The notes beneath the pieces are model-generated. The model saw nothing but the letters and a program-made list of their open reading frames with translations, did no database searches and had not been told where the DNA came from. Shown piece after piece: positions 18,579 to 27,046 of a stretch of 64,000 bases of DNA. How positions within the stretch are numbered: position 1 is the stretch's first letter; every line of letters begins with the position of its first letter. The translations under genes were made by a program, and so were the position numbers. Origin of the DNA: RPRB01 sp035519675 (lineage in GTDB: Bacteria; Myxococcota; Myxococcia; Myxococcales; Myxococcaceae); contig DATIWB010000099.1 in NCBI GenBank assembly GCA_035519675.1, forward strand, positions 1 through 64,000. Reading direction: 5' to 3'.

Positions 18579-20090
18579 ATGCAGCCCCTGCTGACCGCCG
18601 CCGAGACCCGCGCCGCCGAGGCCGAGGCCGAGCGCCGCGGTCTGCCCGCGTCCATCCTGATGGAGAACGCGGGCACCGCGGTCGCCGAGGCGGCGATGAC
18701 GCTCGGCGGGCCGGGCGCCCGGTTCCTGGTCGTCGCCGGACCGGGCAACAACGGCGGGGATGGGTACGTCGCGGCGAGGAAGCTCCACGCCGCGGGCCGG
18801 CGGGTGGATGTCTGGCGGGTGGCGGACCCTGCCCGGCTGAAGGGGGATGCCGCCCGCAATCACTCTGCGCTGGAGCAGAGCGGCGTGCCCATCCACTCGT
18901 CGGCGGCGGCGCTGCCGCTCCGGGCGGCAGACGTGGTCATCGACGCGCTGTTCGGGACGGGGCTCGCCCGGGCACCCGACGGCGAGGCTGCCGACGCGAT
19001 CCGCCACGTTCTTCGCTGGCGTTCCGAAGGCGTGCGCGTGCTCGCCGTCGACCTTCCGTCGGGGCTCTCCGGCGACACCGGGCGTGCGTTCGACCCCTGC
19101 GTCGCCGCCGATCTGACCGTCACCTTCGGCGCCCTGAAGCTGGGGCTCGCCCTGGAGCCCGGCGCCACGCTTTCCGGGTGCATCGAGGTGGCGGACATCG
19201 GGCTGGCGGAGCTCACACCCTCCACCTGGCTGCTGGAACCCGCCGATGGGCCGCGCTGGCTTCCCCCACGCCGCTCGGACACCAACAAGGGCACCTACGG
19301 GCACCTCCTCGTCGTCGCCGGCAGCCGCGGGAAGAGCGGGGCGGCCGCGCTCAGCGGGCTCGCGGCGCTGCGGAGCGGGGTGGGGCTGTGCACGGTGGCC
19401 ACCCCCGCCGACGCGCTCTCGGACGTCCAGGGCCACGCGCCCGAGCTGATGGGCGTGGCGCTCCCGGCCTCCGCCATCCTCGGGCCCACGCACCTCGACG
19501 CCGTCCTCGCCGCGGCGGAGGGCAAGGACGCGCTGGTCATCGGGCCCGGAATCCCGCGGGGCACGGAGACCCACGCCCTCCTCGGCGAGCTGCTCCTCCG
19601 GCTCGACGTTCCGGTGCTCATCGACGCCGACGGCCTCAACGCGCTGGCCGGACACGCCGACCTCCTGCCGCGGAGCCGGGCCCCGGTCGTCCTGACGCCC
19701 CATCCGGGCGAGATGGCCCGGCTCACCGGGAGGCCGGTGCACGAGCTCCAGGAGAACCGCCTCGGCGCCGCCACCGACTTCGCCCGGGCGAACCGGGTGG
19801 TGGTGGTGCTCAAGGGAGCCCGCACGGTGGTCGCCGACTCGCGGGGGCAGGCCCGGGTCAATCCCACCGGCAATCCGGGCATGGCCACCGGGGGCACCGG
19901 AGACGTGCTCTCGGGCATGATCGGCGCCTTCCTCGCCCAGGGGCTGGCGCCGGTGGATGCGGCGAGCGTGGGGGTGCTCGCGCACGGGCTCGCGGGAGAC
20001 GCGGCGGCCCGGCGCTGGGGCCGGCTCGGCCTCATCGCCTCGGACCTGACAGCTGCGCTGGGCGAGGTGTGGACCGCGTGGGGACGGTGA
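18579..20090 (+). CDS. nnr: Bifunctional NAD(P)H-hydrate epimerase/dehydratase
   Basis: 503 residues. Repairs hydrated NAD(P)H: the N-terminal YjeF-N epimerase domain (about residues 1-215) interconverts R and S forms, and the C-terminal ribokinase-like dehydratase (about 230-500) removes water using ADP or ATP. Visible are ILMENAG, VVAGPGNNGGDGYVAAR and DLPSGLSGDTG in the first half. The second half has NKGTYGHLLVVAGS, LIDADGLNALAG, VLTPHPGEMARL, and TGGTGDVLSGMIGA with the catalytic Asp. ATG 18579 precedes the first conserved helix. Its TGA overlaps the GTG of tsaE. Confidence 0.92.
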   Translation: MQPLLTAAETRAAEAEAERRGLPASILMENAGTAVAEAAMTLGGPGARFLVVAGPGNNGGDGYVAARKLHAAGRRVDVWRVADPARLKGDAARNHSALEQSGVPIHSSAAALPLRAADVVIDALFGTGLARAPDGEAADAIRHVLRWRSEGVRVLAVDLPSGLSGDTGRAFDPCVAADLTVTFGALKLGLALEPGATLSGCIEVADIGLAELTPSTWLLEPADGPRWLPPRRSDTNKGTYGHLLVVAGSRGKSGAAALSGLAALRSGVGLCTVATPADALSDVQGHAPELMGVALPASAILGPTHLDAVLAAAEGKDALVIGPGIPRGTETHALLGELLLRLDVPVLIDADGLNALAGHADLLPRSRAPVVLTPHPGEMARLTGRPVHELQENRLGAATDFARANRVVVVLKGARTVVADSRGQARVNPTGNPGMATGGTGDVLSGMIGAFLAQGLAPVDAASVGVLAHGLAGDAAARRWGRLGLIASDLTAALGEVWTAWGR

Positions 20091-20563
20091 GCTTCTCGTC
20101 GACGTCTGCTGCCGAGACGCGAGCGCTGGGCGAGGCGCTCGGGCGCGTGCTGCAGGACGGGGACTTCGTCGGCCTGGTGGGCGAGCTGGGGGCAGGGAAG
20201 ACCGAGCTCGCGCGCGGCATCGCCCGCGGGGTCGGCATCCGCGACGAGGACGTCACCAGCCCCACCTTCTCCATCGTTCACCAGCACCACGGGCGCATCG
20301 TCCTCACCCATGCCGATCTGTACCGGCTCGACGGCCCGGCCGACCTGGACGGCACCGGGTTCCACGAGCTGCGCGACGGGCCAGGGGCCACGCTGGTCGA
20401 GTGGGTGGATCGCGTGCCCGGCGCCGCGCCGCCGGACGCCCTGCGCATCCTGCTCGAGGAGCCGGCCGAGGACGCTCGGGAGCTGGTGGCCACCGCCACC
20501 GGACCGCGCTCGGAGCACCTGCTGGCCCGCTGGAAGGACGAGCTGCTGGCCCGGGCGGGCTGA
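20087..20563 (+). CDS. tsaE: tRNA threonylcarbamoyladenosine biosynthesis ATPase TsaE
   Basis: 158 residues from a GTG overlapping the nnr stop (GTGA). TsaE is the ATPase partner of TsaB/TsaD in forming t6A at position 37 of ANN-decoding tRNAs. Walker A GELGAGKTELARGIA (residues 32-46), the switch-like TSPTFSIVH, HADLYRL and LVEWVDRV are typical. Length is normal. An alternative in-frame GTG at 20069 would add six residues inside nnr. Confidence 0.92.
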   Translation: MSFSSTSAAETRALGEALGRVLQDGDFVGLVGELGAGKTELARGIARGVGIRDEDVTSPTFSIVHQHHGRIVLTHADLYRLDGPADLDGTGFHELRDGPGATLVEWVDRVPGAAPPDALRILLEEPAEDARELVATATGPRSEHLLARWKDELLARAG

Positions 20564-20629
20564 CCGCGCCACGAACTTCGGGCCATGACTTGAACCGGAC
20601 CGGCAGTCCGGTGCAGCGTCCCTGGCGCG

Positions 20630-21454
20630 ATGGGCATCGAGCTCACCAGACTCTTCGTTCCACTCGGGCTGGCCGAGCTCGCACAGGTCGTGGCGTCGAA
20701 CGGCCTGGCGCTCCCCGAGCGCATCGGGGACGACCACCTCACCGTCTGCCTCGCCTACCCGCAGGCGATGGCGCTGGGCCGTCACCTGGCAACCGCTCCG
20801 GGCCCGGACGGTGTGTCATTCCTGCTCAAGGTCGAGGTCGTCCGTACTTACCTCCAGCGGCTCGAACCACGCGTCGTGGGCTCCGGCAATGCCGTCGAGC
20901 TGTGGCTCCCTGCGTCCGAGCTCGCCGCCTTCAACCGCCGGATTGCTCGGCCGATCCGGCTGCTTCATGCCCTGTATGGCCCTGGCTACGCCGCCCGTGC
21001 GCTGCCGGGCCACACGCTGTTCGGTGACGACATCCGGCTGTTCCTCGCCATCCTCGAGCAGGCGCCCGCGCTCGCGCCGGCGGCCGTGCCGCGACCGCGG
21101 ACCACCCTCGAGGCCCGGAGGAAGCGCGTCCGCGAGATGGAGCGGCTCTGGGCTCCCGAACCGTTGCGCACGGAGCTGAAGCGCGCGCTGGCGGCGAGGC
21201 GTCAGGAGGAACTGCAGGAGGCGCTGAGAGACGAATGGGAGCGGGCAGCTGGACTGCGTGGAGGTCTCGACTCGAGACCGGAGGGCTGGGACGAACGCCT
21301 CCTCCGGGCTGCACGGCCCTGGCTGCTCGGGAACCTGCCGTTCTGGCGGGTGACCGGGGCGGTGCCGCGGGGAAGGCTCCTCGCGCTGGCCGAGCGGCTC
21401 CATCGACGGTTCCCGCACCCGGCTCCGACCCTGCGCGGAACGCTCCTCGACTGA
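20630..21454 (+). CDS. Hypothetical protein with conserved N-terminal domain
   Basis: 274 residues. The first 120 residues follow a pattern I recall from a small uncharacterised bacterial family sometimes mislabelled ADP-ribosylation/crystallin J1. It has a front strand near FVPLGLAELAQ, then SFLLKVEVVRTYLQRLEPRVVGSG, then ELWLPASELAAFNRRIARPI. The C-terminal half (about 150-274) is Arg/Glu/Leu-rich and helical (RKRVREMERLW, RRQEELQEALRDEWERAAG) with no known motif. No signal peptide or membrane segment. Function unknown. Confidence 0.65.
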   Translation: MGIELTRLFVPLGLAELAQVVASNGLALPERIGDDHLTVCLAYPQAMALGRHLATAPGPDGVSFLLKVEVVRTYLQRLEPRVVGSGNAVELWLPASELAAFNRRIARPIRLLHALYGPGYAARALPGHTLFGDDIRLFLAILEQAPALAPAAVPRPRTTLEARRKRVREMERLWAPEPLRTELKRALAARRQEELQEALRDEWERAAGLRGGLDSRPEGWDERLLRAARPWLLGNLPFWRVTGAVPRGRLLALAERLHRRFPHPAPTLRGTLLD

Positions 21455-21474
21455 AGGGCGCCTGGCAGCGTTCG

Positions 21475-21555
21475 TCAGCCCTCGCTGTCTCCGTCCTCCT
21501 GCGCCGCGAGGCTGTCCAGGCGGGAGTAGAGCCGCCGGCGGGTGATGCCCAGCAG
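21475..21555 (-). pseudogene. C-terminal remnant of a sigma54-type (Fis-HTH) response regulator
   Basis: Read on the minus strand, the last 26 codons before a TGA at 21475-21477 translate as LLGITRRRLYSRLDSL followed by a short acidic tail. This is the end of the Fis-type helix-turn-helix of NtrC-family activators. The rest of such a gene (receiver and AAA+ domains, over 1 kb) is absent: upstream of 21555 the sequence is that of an unrelated gene on the other strand. It is therefore a fragment left by a deletion or rearrangement. Confidence 0.5.
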
Positions 21556-21557
21556 CG

Positions 21558-21809
21558 GTGAGCGCCTGCACCAAGCACACCCTGACCATCGACTTCGACG
21601 GGAGGAACTCCATCGCCTACCACGAGACGGGCGGCCCCGCTCCCGAGTGGATCCTCCGTCCGGTCATCCGGGTGAAGACCGAGGCGGTCGAGGCGCTGAG
21701 CTGCCACCCCGACGCAGGCCCCCCTGACTCCGGTATGCCTGGCAGCTCCGATGCTGGCACCGACGGCGGCTTCCACTGCGACCCGAGCGACCCGAGCTGC
21801 CCGACGTAG
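21558..21809 (+). pseudogene. C-terminal remnant of a DUF4382-like lipoprotein
   Basis: An 83-codon frame whose start TLTIDFDGRNSIAYHE and following WILRPVIRVKTE match the closing strands of DUF4382 domains. A Pro/Asp/Gly/Ser tail (PDSGMPGSSDAGTDGG) of the kind seen on myxobacterial lipoproteins follows. The N-terminal two-thirds of the domain and any signal peptide are missing; an in-frame stop lies at 21543-21545, just before the junction. GTG 21558 could act as a start, but a functional protein is unlikely. Confidence 0.5.
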
Positions 21810-21823
21810 TCGCCTCGCCTTTC

Positions 21824-22804
21824 CTAGCTGCCGGGCCGTCCCCTGGACAGCACCTTGGCCAGCTCGAGCACCTCGACTGGGACCGCCAGCACCACGGTGT
21901 TCGAGGGGGAGGAGCCGAGGCCATCGAGCGTCTGCAGGGTGCGGAGCTGCATCGCCCCGGGGCTCGCGGCCATGGTCGCCGCGGCGGCGGCGAGGTTGAG
22001 CGCTGCGTCGCGGTCGCCCTCGGCCTTGGTGATGGTGGCCCGCTTCTCGCGCTCGGCGGACGCCTGCCGGGACATCATGCGCTTCAGGTCCTCGGGCATG
22101 TCGATGTCCAGCAGGCGGATCGAGTCGATGTGCGTGCCCCAGGTCGACGCCCGGCTCTCCACCACCGAGGCGATCTTCGACTGGATCTGATCGCGCTCGC
22201 TGAGCAGCTCGTCCAGGGTCATGCTGCCGATGACGTCCCGGAGCGACGCCTGGGCGTACTGCGACACCGCGAACCGGTAGTCCTGCACGGTGATGACTGC
22301 CCGCTCCGGATCACGGACCTGGAAGAAGATGACGCCGTCCACCCGGACCGGGACGTTGTCCCGGGTGATGACCTGCTGGTGGGGGATGTCGAGCGTGAGG
22401 AGCCGGGTGTCGACGAACCGCACCGTGTCCATCACCGGGAAGATGAGCATCAGGCCCGGGCCCTTGAGCCCATGGAACTTCCCCAGGCGCAGCACCACCG
22501 CGCGCTCCCACTGCGCGGCCACCCGGACCACGTGGCTCAGGTAGAGCGCGACGAAGAAGGAGACGATGACCCCCAGCGGCAGGGTGATGCCTGCCCCGGG
22601 CAAGCCGCCGGCGCCCAGCCCGAGCAGTACCGAGAGGAAGCTGCCACCCGCCCAGAGCACCAGGAGGATGACCACCCGGAGCCCGCGGCCGAGCGAGACG
22701 TGCTCGACCGATGGACGGGCGAACTGCCTCGGCCCCTGCTGGGCGAGGGTGTTCTCCTGGGCCTGCTCGATGGCGGCCCGGACCTGCTGCACGTTGAACG
22801 GCAT
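21824..22804 (-). CDS. Slipin / SPFH (band 7) family membrane protein
   Basis: 326 residues. Two hydrophobic stretches (about 43-66 and 70-92) precede an SPFH domain: QWERAVVLRLGKFHGLKGPGL, DTRLLTLDIPHQQVITRDN, VRVDGVIFFQV, LRDVIGSMTLDELLSERDQI and GTHIDSIRLLDIDMPEDLK are stomatin/slipin-like. A helical region with EREKRATITKAEGDRDAAL follows. Such proteins scaffold membrane microdomains, often with a NfeD partner or protease; no NfeD gene is adjacent here. It starts three bases after the stop of the glutamine amidotransferase gene, so the two form an operon. Confidence 0.9.
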   Translation of the reverse strand: MPFNVQQVRAAIEQAQENTLAQQGPRQFARPSVEHVSLGRGLRVVILLVLWAGGSFLSVLLGLGAGGLPGAGITLPLGVIVSFFVALYLSHVVRVAAQWERAVVLRLGKFHGLKGPGLMLIFPVMDTVRFVDTRLLTLDIPHQQVITRDNVPVRVDGVIFFQVRDPERAVITVQDYRFAVSQYAQASLRDVIGSMTLDELLSERDQIQSKIASVVESRASTWGTHIDSIRLLDIDMPEDLKRMMSRQASAEREKRATITKAEGDRDAALNLAAAAATMAASPGAMQLRTLQTLDGLGSSPSNTVVLAVPVEVLELAKVLSRGRPGS

Positions 22805-22807
22805 GGC

Positions 22808-23656
22808 TCACCCCGTGCGGGCGAGCGTGCCCGCGGTGCGCTGAAGCAGCGTCGCGAGCGAGGTTTCCACGAACGTCAGGTCCCGGTCGATGCCGATCAC
22901 GCCGTCCTGCGGAACCTCGTGCCACACGTCCGGACCCTGGAGCTCCTCGCTGGCGACCTCGAGGGCGTACACCCGGGTCCCGCTGGGGGGCCTCTCCCGG
23001 ACCGGGACGCTCTCGTCCCACTCGGCGGCGAAGAAGAGGGTGCGGTCGCGGCGGATGGCAGCCAGCAGATCTCCGTCGGTGACCAGGAAGTTCATCGCCG
23101 AGCGCTTGCCGGTGCCCACGTCGACGTCGGTGATGCGGGCCACCTCGTCGACCACCGTCGCCAGTGCCCATTGCAAGTCCTGGAGCGAGGGCTTCTGGTC
23201 GACGCTGGACCGGGAGGCGAGGCGGGTGAGGAACAGCGCGAAGCAGCGCTCGGAGTCGGTGTCGCCGCGGAAGGTGCGGAACGCCGGGGCAATGAGGTCC
23301 TCGATCGCCGCGCGGTGCCGGTCGAACGCGTGGAGCGTGCCGTTGTGGGCGAAGGCCCAGCGGCCGTGGGTGAAGGGGTGTGCGTTGTCCAGCTTCACCG
23401 AGCCGACCGAGGCCAGCCGGAGGTGGGCGAGCACGGTGCGGGCCTGGACGGCGCTGCTGACCCGCTCGAACTCGGGATCCAGGTGGGCCGCTCCGAGTCC
23501 ACGCGCCACCTGGGGAGGCCCACCGTCCTGCCACGACGCGATGCCCCACCCGTCGGGATGCTCCAGCGATTGCCGCCGCAGCGAGTTGCGCTCGAGCACC
23601 AGCGCGTCATGTACCCGCTCCGACGCCGCGGAGCGGAAGCCGAACAGCCGACACAT
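22808..23656 (-). CDS. Class II glutamine amidotransferase (YafJ-like)
   Basis: 282 residues when started at the ATG at 23656, giving M-C-R-L-F-G so that Cys2 becomes the N-terminal nucleophile after Met removal. An upstream ATG at 23665 would bury it. Glutaminase signatures are HPDGWGIASW, HLRLAS, NAHPFTHGRWAFAHNG and RGDTDSERCFALFL. It is a stand-alone Ntn glutaminase domain of the YafJ type, with no synthetase domain attached. The acceptor of the released ammonia is unknown. It lies upstream of and almost touching the slipin gene. Confidence 0.88.
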   Translation of the reverse strand: MCRLFGFRSAASERVHDALVLERNSLRRQSLEHPDGWGIASWQDGGPPQVARGLGAAHLDPEFERVSSAVQARTVLAHLRLASVGSVKLDNAHPFTHGRWAFAHNGTLHAFDRHRAAIEDLIAPAFRTFRGDTDSERCFALFLTRLASRSSVDQKPSLQDLQWALATVVDEVARITDVDVGTGKRSAMNFLVTDGDLLAAIRRDRTLFFAAEWDESVPVRERPPSGTRVYALEVASEELQGPDVWHEVPQDGVIGIDRDLTFVETSLATLLQRTAGTLARTG

Positions 23657-23823
23657 GGACTTCACACTTCATACACGAGGCGCGTGACGTTCGCAGCGGG
23701 GCGCGCGCCACCCACTGCAGCAAGGGCCTGTTCCGGAATGTGAACGTGAGATCTGTGTTCGCGCCGGCATGGGTGTTCTGCCCTCCGGTGGTCGGAGGCA
23801 GAGCGGGAAAGCCCTGTTCCGGT

Positions 23824-23846
23824 CCGGGTCTCAACGGGAGACCCGG
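23824..23846. terminator. Hairpin downstream of hutI
   Basis: Perfect 9-bp inverted repeat CCGGGTCTC / GAGACCCGG with a 5-base loop, 14 bases after the hutI stop. It lacks a downstream T-tract on the minus strand, so it may act as a weak or Rho-assisted terminator, or as an mRNA 3'-end stabiliser. The rest of the 203-base gap (23657-23859) shows nothing recognisable. Confidence 0.4.
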
Positions 23847-23859
23847 GCTGGAACTTTCC

Positions 23860-25122
23860 TCAGCAGCGGGCGTTGACGTCCGAGCGCAGGACGACGCGCC
23901 CGGCGCGCACCACCGCCTGCACGTGGCTGGTGCCGACGTGGGCGACGAGGTGGTCGGCGTCGGGCGCACCCAGCACCACCAGATCTGCCGGTCCTCCCAC
24001 CCGCAGCCTGCCCAGCGAGGCGTCGCCGAGTGCCTCGCCGCCCCGGCGAGTGACGCCGAGGAGGGCCTCGGCCGGGGTGAGGCCGTTCTGCAGGCAGGCC
24101 AGTGACATCGCCAGCGCCAGGTTCTCGGTGGGGGCGCTCCCCGGGTTGCAGTTGGTGGCGAGGGCCACGCCCACCCCTGCGTCGACCAGCGCGCGTCCGG
24201 GCGCGTACCGGGGCAGCCGGAGCACGAGGGTGGCGGTGGGGATGAGCACGGCGGTGACCCGCGCCCGGGCGAGGGCGGCGATGCCCTCCGCGTCGACCGA
24301 CTCGAGGTGGTCGGCGGAGATCGCGCCGAGGCTGGCGGCGAGCTCGGCACCGCGGCCGGCCCGGAGCTGGTCCACGTGGAGCTTGAGCCCGAGCCCGAGC
24401 TGGCGAGCCTCCTCCAGGAGCGGGCGAACCTCGTCCTGCCCGAATGCACCCTCCTCGACGAAGGCGTCGGCGAACCGCGCCAGGCCGCCGCGTGCCACCT
24501 CCCGGAGGACCTGTCGCCCACGGGCGAGGAACCCGGCGCGGTCGGTGCTGCCGGGCGGCATGGCGTGGGGCCAGAGGAACGTGCGCAACAGCCGGATGGG
24601 CTGTCTGCTGCCGAGCAGGTCGATGACCCGCAGCATCCGCAGCTCGGTGTCGGCGTCGAGGCCGTAACCGCTCTTCACCTCGGCGGTGGTGATGCCCTGG
24701 GCCAGGAGGCGCTGGAGGCGGGGGAGGGCGAGGGCGATGAGCGTCTCGTCAGAGGCCTCGCGCACCGCGCGCACCGTGGAGGTGATCCCACCGCCCGACC
24801 GGGCGATGGAGAGGTAGTCGGCGCCCGCGCAGCGGAGGGCGAACTCCTGCGAGCGATCGCCGGCCCACACCAGATGGGTGTGGGCGTCGACGAAGCCCGG
24901 CGCGACCAGGCCCCCTCCGGCATCGAGGACCTTGGTCGAGGGCCCGACGCGTTCACGCGGAAGGTCGCCCTCGGCGCCGATCCAGGCGACGTGGGCGTCG
25001 TCGATGCCGACGGCGCCGCGGGGTATGGGAGCGAGCATCTGCTCGGCGTGGCCACTGTCCGGACCGTCGGCAGTGAACAGCGTCCGGGCGTTCCGGACGA
25101 CGAGGTCGAATGGGCGGTCCAT
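23860..25122 (-). CDS. hutI: Imidazolonepropionase
   Basis: 420 residues, amidohydrolase fold. Hydrolyses 4-imidazolone-5-propionate to N-formimidoyl-glutamate in histidine degradation. The metal-binding DAHTH motif (GFVDAHTHLVWAGDR) lies near residue 80. Further signatures are GGGITSTVRAVREAS, TTAEVKSGYGL, LKLHVDQL, SADHLESVD and ALATNCNPGSAPTENL. It follows hutU on the same strand with a 130-base gap. The next step (hutG, or hutF and hutG) is not in this window. Confidence 0.95.
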   Translation of the reverse strand: MDRPFDLVVRNARTLFTADGPDSGHAEQMLAPIPRGAVGIDDAHVAWIGAEGDLPRERVGPSTKVLDAGGGLVAPGFVDAHTHLVWAGDRSQEFALRCAGADYLSIARSGGGITSTVRAVREASDETLIALALPRLQRLLAQGITTAEVKSGYGLDADTELRMLRVIDLLGSRQPIRLLRTFLWPHAMPPGSTDRAGFLARGRQVLREVARGGLARFADAFVEEGAFGQDEVRPLLEEARQLGLGLKLHVDQLRAGRGAELAASLGAISADHLESVDAEGIAALARARVTAVLIPTATLVLRLPRYAPGRALVDAGVGVALATNCNPGSAPTENLALAMSLACLQNGLTPAEALLGVTRRGGEALGDASLGRLRVGGPADLVVLGAPDADHLVAHVGTSHVQAVVRAGRVVLRSDVNARC

Positions 25123-25252
25123 CAGTGCTCAACGCCCCTCGGGCCGCGGAACACCGACCGGCAGCGAATCGCGCTTCCAACGCGCCCTGGGAGGCTACGC
25201 ACGATGTGGTGAGCATCGCTCGTGCCGCTGACTTCCAGCAATCCGGTGGGCT

Positions 25253-26911
25253 TCAGCCGCTGACGCCGGGCACCCTCACCCCGCGCGTCCGTGCGACCTC
25301 CACCGCCTCCGGGTATCCCGCGTCGACGTGCCGGAGCACGCCCATTGCCGGGTCGGAGGTCAGGACGCGCTCGATGCGGCGGGCTGCAGCCTCGGTCCCG
25401 TCGGCGACGATGACCTGCCCGGCGTGCAGCGAGTAGCCGATGCCCACCCCGCCGCCGTTGTGCACGCTCACCCAGCTGGCGCCGTTCACCGCATTCACCA
25501 GCGCATTGAGAATGGGCCAGTCCGCCACCGCGTCCGAGCCGTCCTTCATCGCCTCGGTCTCGCGATTGGGGGAGGCCACCGAGCCACAGTCCAGATGGTC
25601 GCGCCCGATGACGATGGGCGCCTTCACCTCGCGCCGGCGCACCAGCTCGTTGAAGGCCAGCCCCGCCCGGTGCCGCTCGCCGTAGCCCAGCCAGCAGATC
25701 CGCGCCGGCAGCCCCTGGAATGCCACCCGCTCCCCGGCCATGCGGATCCACCGTGCGAGGCCGGTCTTCTCGGGGAAGAGCTCCAGCACCGCGCGGTCCG
25801 TGCGGCGGATGTCCTCGGGGTCGCCCGACAGCGCCACCCAGCGGAATGGCCCCGCGCCCTCGCAGAACAGCGGGCGGATGTAGGCCGGGACGAAACCCGG
25901 GAAGTCGAATGCGTTCTTCAGCCCGGCGGCCTGCGCGCCGGCCCGGATGTTGTTGCCGTAGTCGAAGACCTGGCTCCCGGCGGCCTTCATGTCCAGCATC
26001 GCCCCGACCTGGATGGCCATCGACTCCTGGGCCCGCCGCACGTGCTCCTCGGGGCGCGTCCGCCGCAGCTCGGCGGCCTGGGCCAGGGAGAGCCCGCGCG
26101 GGACGTAGCCGTTCAGCGGGTCGTGCGCCGACGTCTGATCGGTCACCAGCTCCGGGGTGATGCCTCGCCGCACCAGCTCGGGGTACACGTCCGCCGCGTT
26201 GCCGATCACCGCGATCGACCGCGCCTGCCTCCGCGCGCGCGCCGCGTCGACCTGGGCCAGCGCGTCGTCGAGATCCCGAGCGACGACGTCCAGGTAGCGG
26301 TGCTCCACCCGGCGCCTGGCCCGCTCCGGGTCCACCTCCACGCCGAGGAACACCGCGCCGTTCATCGTCGCCGCCAGCGGCTGGGCCCCGCCCATCCCGC
26401 CGAGACCCCCGGAGAGCACCAGCCGCCCGGAGAGGTCGTCCGAGCCGAAATGGGTCCGGCCTGCCTGGGCGAAGGTCTCGTACGTCCCCTGAAGAATCCC
26501 CTGCGTCCCGATGTAGATCCACGAGCCCGCGGTCATCTGGCCGTACATCATCAGGCCCTTGGCCTCGAGCTCGCGGAACACCTCCCAGGTGGACCAGCGT
26601 CCGACCAGGTTCGAGTTCGCCAGGAGCACCCGCGGCGCGTCGGGATGGGTCCGGAGCACGCCGACCGGCTTGCCAGACTGGACCAGCATCGTCTCCTCGT
26701 CGCCGAGCGTCCGGAGGGTTGCCACCATCCGGTCGAAGGAGGGCCAGTCCCGCGCCGCCTTCCCGGTGCCCCCGTAGACCACCAGGTCGCCGGGGCGCTC
26801 CGCCACCTCGGGGTCGAGATTGTTCATCAGCATCCGGAGCGCGGCCTCCTGCACCCAGCCACGGCAGCTGCGCTCGGTTCCCCGGGGTGCCCGGATCACC
26901 CGTCCCGCCAT
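25253..26911 (-). CDS. hutU: Urocanate hydratase
   Basis: 552 residues. NAD-dependent conversion of urocanate to 4-imidazolone-5-propionate. Present are VVYGGTGKAARDWPSF, TMLVQSGKPVGV, MTAGSWIYIGTQGI, GGLGGMGGAQPLA, FDYGNNIRAGAQ, and the active-site Cys region ICWLGYGERHRAGLAFNE. ATG 26911 is preceded by GGAGG at good spacing; the open frame extends much further upstream only because of GC bias. hutH (histidase) is not adjacent, so the full pathway must be split over loci. Confidence 0.95.
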   Translation of the reverse strand: MAGRVIRAPRGTERSCRGWVQEAALRMLMNNLDPEVAERPGDLVVYGGTGKAARDWPSFDRMVATLRTLGDEETMLVQSGKPVGVLRTHPDAPRVLLANSNLVGRWSTWEVFRELEAKGLMMYGQMTAGSWIYIGTQGILQGTYETFAQAGRTHFGSDDLSGRLVLSGGLGGMGGAQPLAATMNGAVFLGVEVDPERARRRVEHRYLDVVARDLDDALAQVDAARARRQARSIAVIGNAADVYPELVRRGITPELVTDQTSAHDPLNGYVPRGLSLAQAAELRRTRPEEHVRRAQESMAIQVGAMLDMKAAGSQVFDYGNNIRAGAQAAGLKNAFDFPGFVPAYIRPLFCEGAGPFRWVALSGDPEDIRRTDRAVLELFPEKTGLARWIRMAGERVAFQGLPARICWLGYGERHRAGLAFNELVRRREVKAPIVIGRDHLDCGSVASPNRETEAMKDGSDAVADWPILNALVNAVNGASWVSVHNGGGVGIGYSLHAGQVIVADGTEAAARRIERVLTSDPAMGVLRHVDAGYPEAVEVARTRGVRVPGVSG

Positions 26912-27006
26912 CGACTCTTGACCTCCGTGGGGGGCGCCGGGGGCGGCGCCATCGACTCTCGTACGATGGAGTCCCGTGACTCTCAAGCCTGGGGGGTGGC
27001 CAGGCG

Positions 27007-27034
27007 TTGACAGCATGGACGGTCTGGTTAGGTT
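27007..27034 (+). promoter_or_regulatory. Sigma70-type promoter for grpE-like gene
   Basis: TTGACA (27007-27012) is a perfect -35 box. TAGGTT (27029-27034), 16 bases further, is a moderate -10 box. Transcription would begin about six bases before the ATG at 27047, leaving almost no leader. No CIRCE heat-shock element was found nearby. Confidence 0.45.
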
Positions 27035-27046
27035 GCCCGGCGAGCG

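Noticed and set aside
26912..27046. CIRCE or other heat-shock operator before grpE
   Set aside because: No TTAGCACTC-N9-GAGTGCTAA-like repeat; only a 12-bp direct repeat GCCATCGACTCT (26908 and 26949), with no known meaning.
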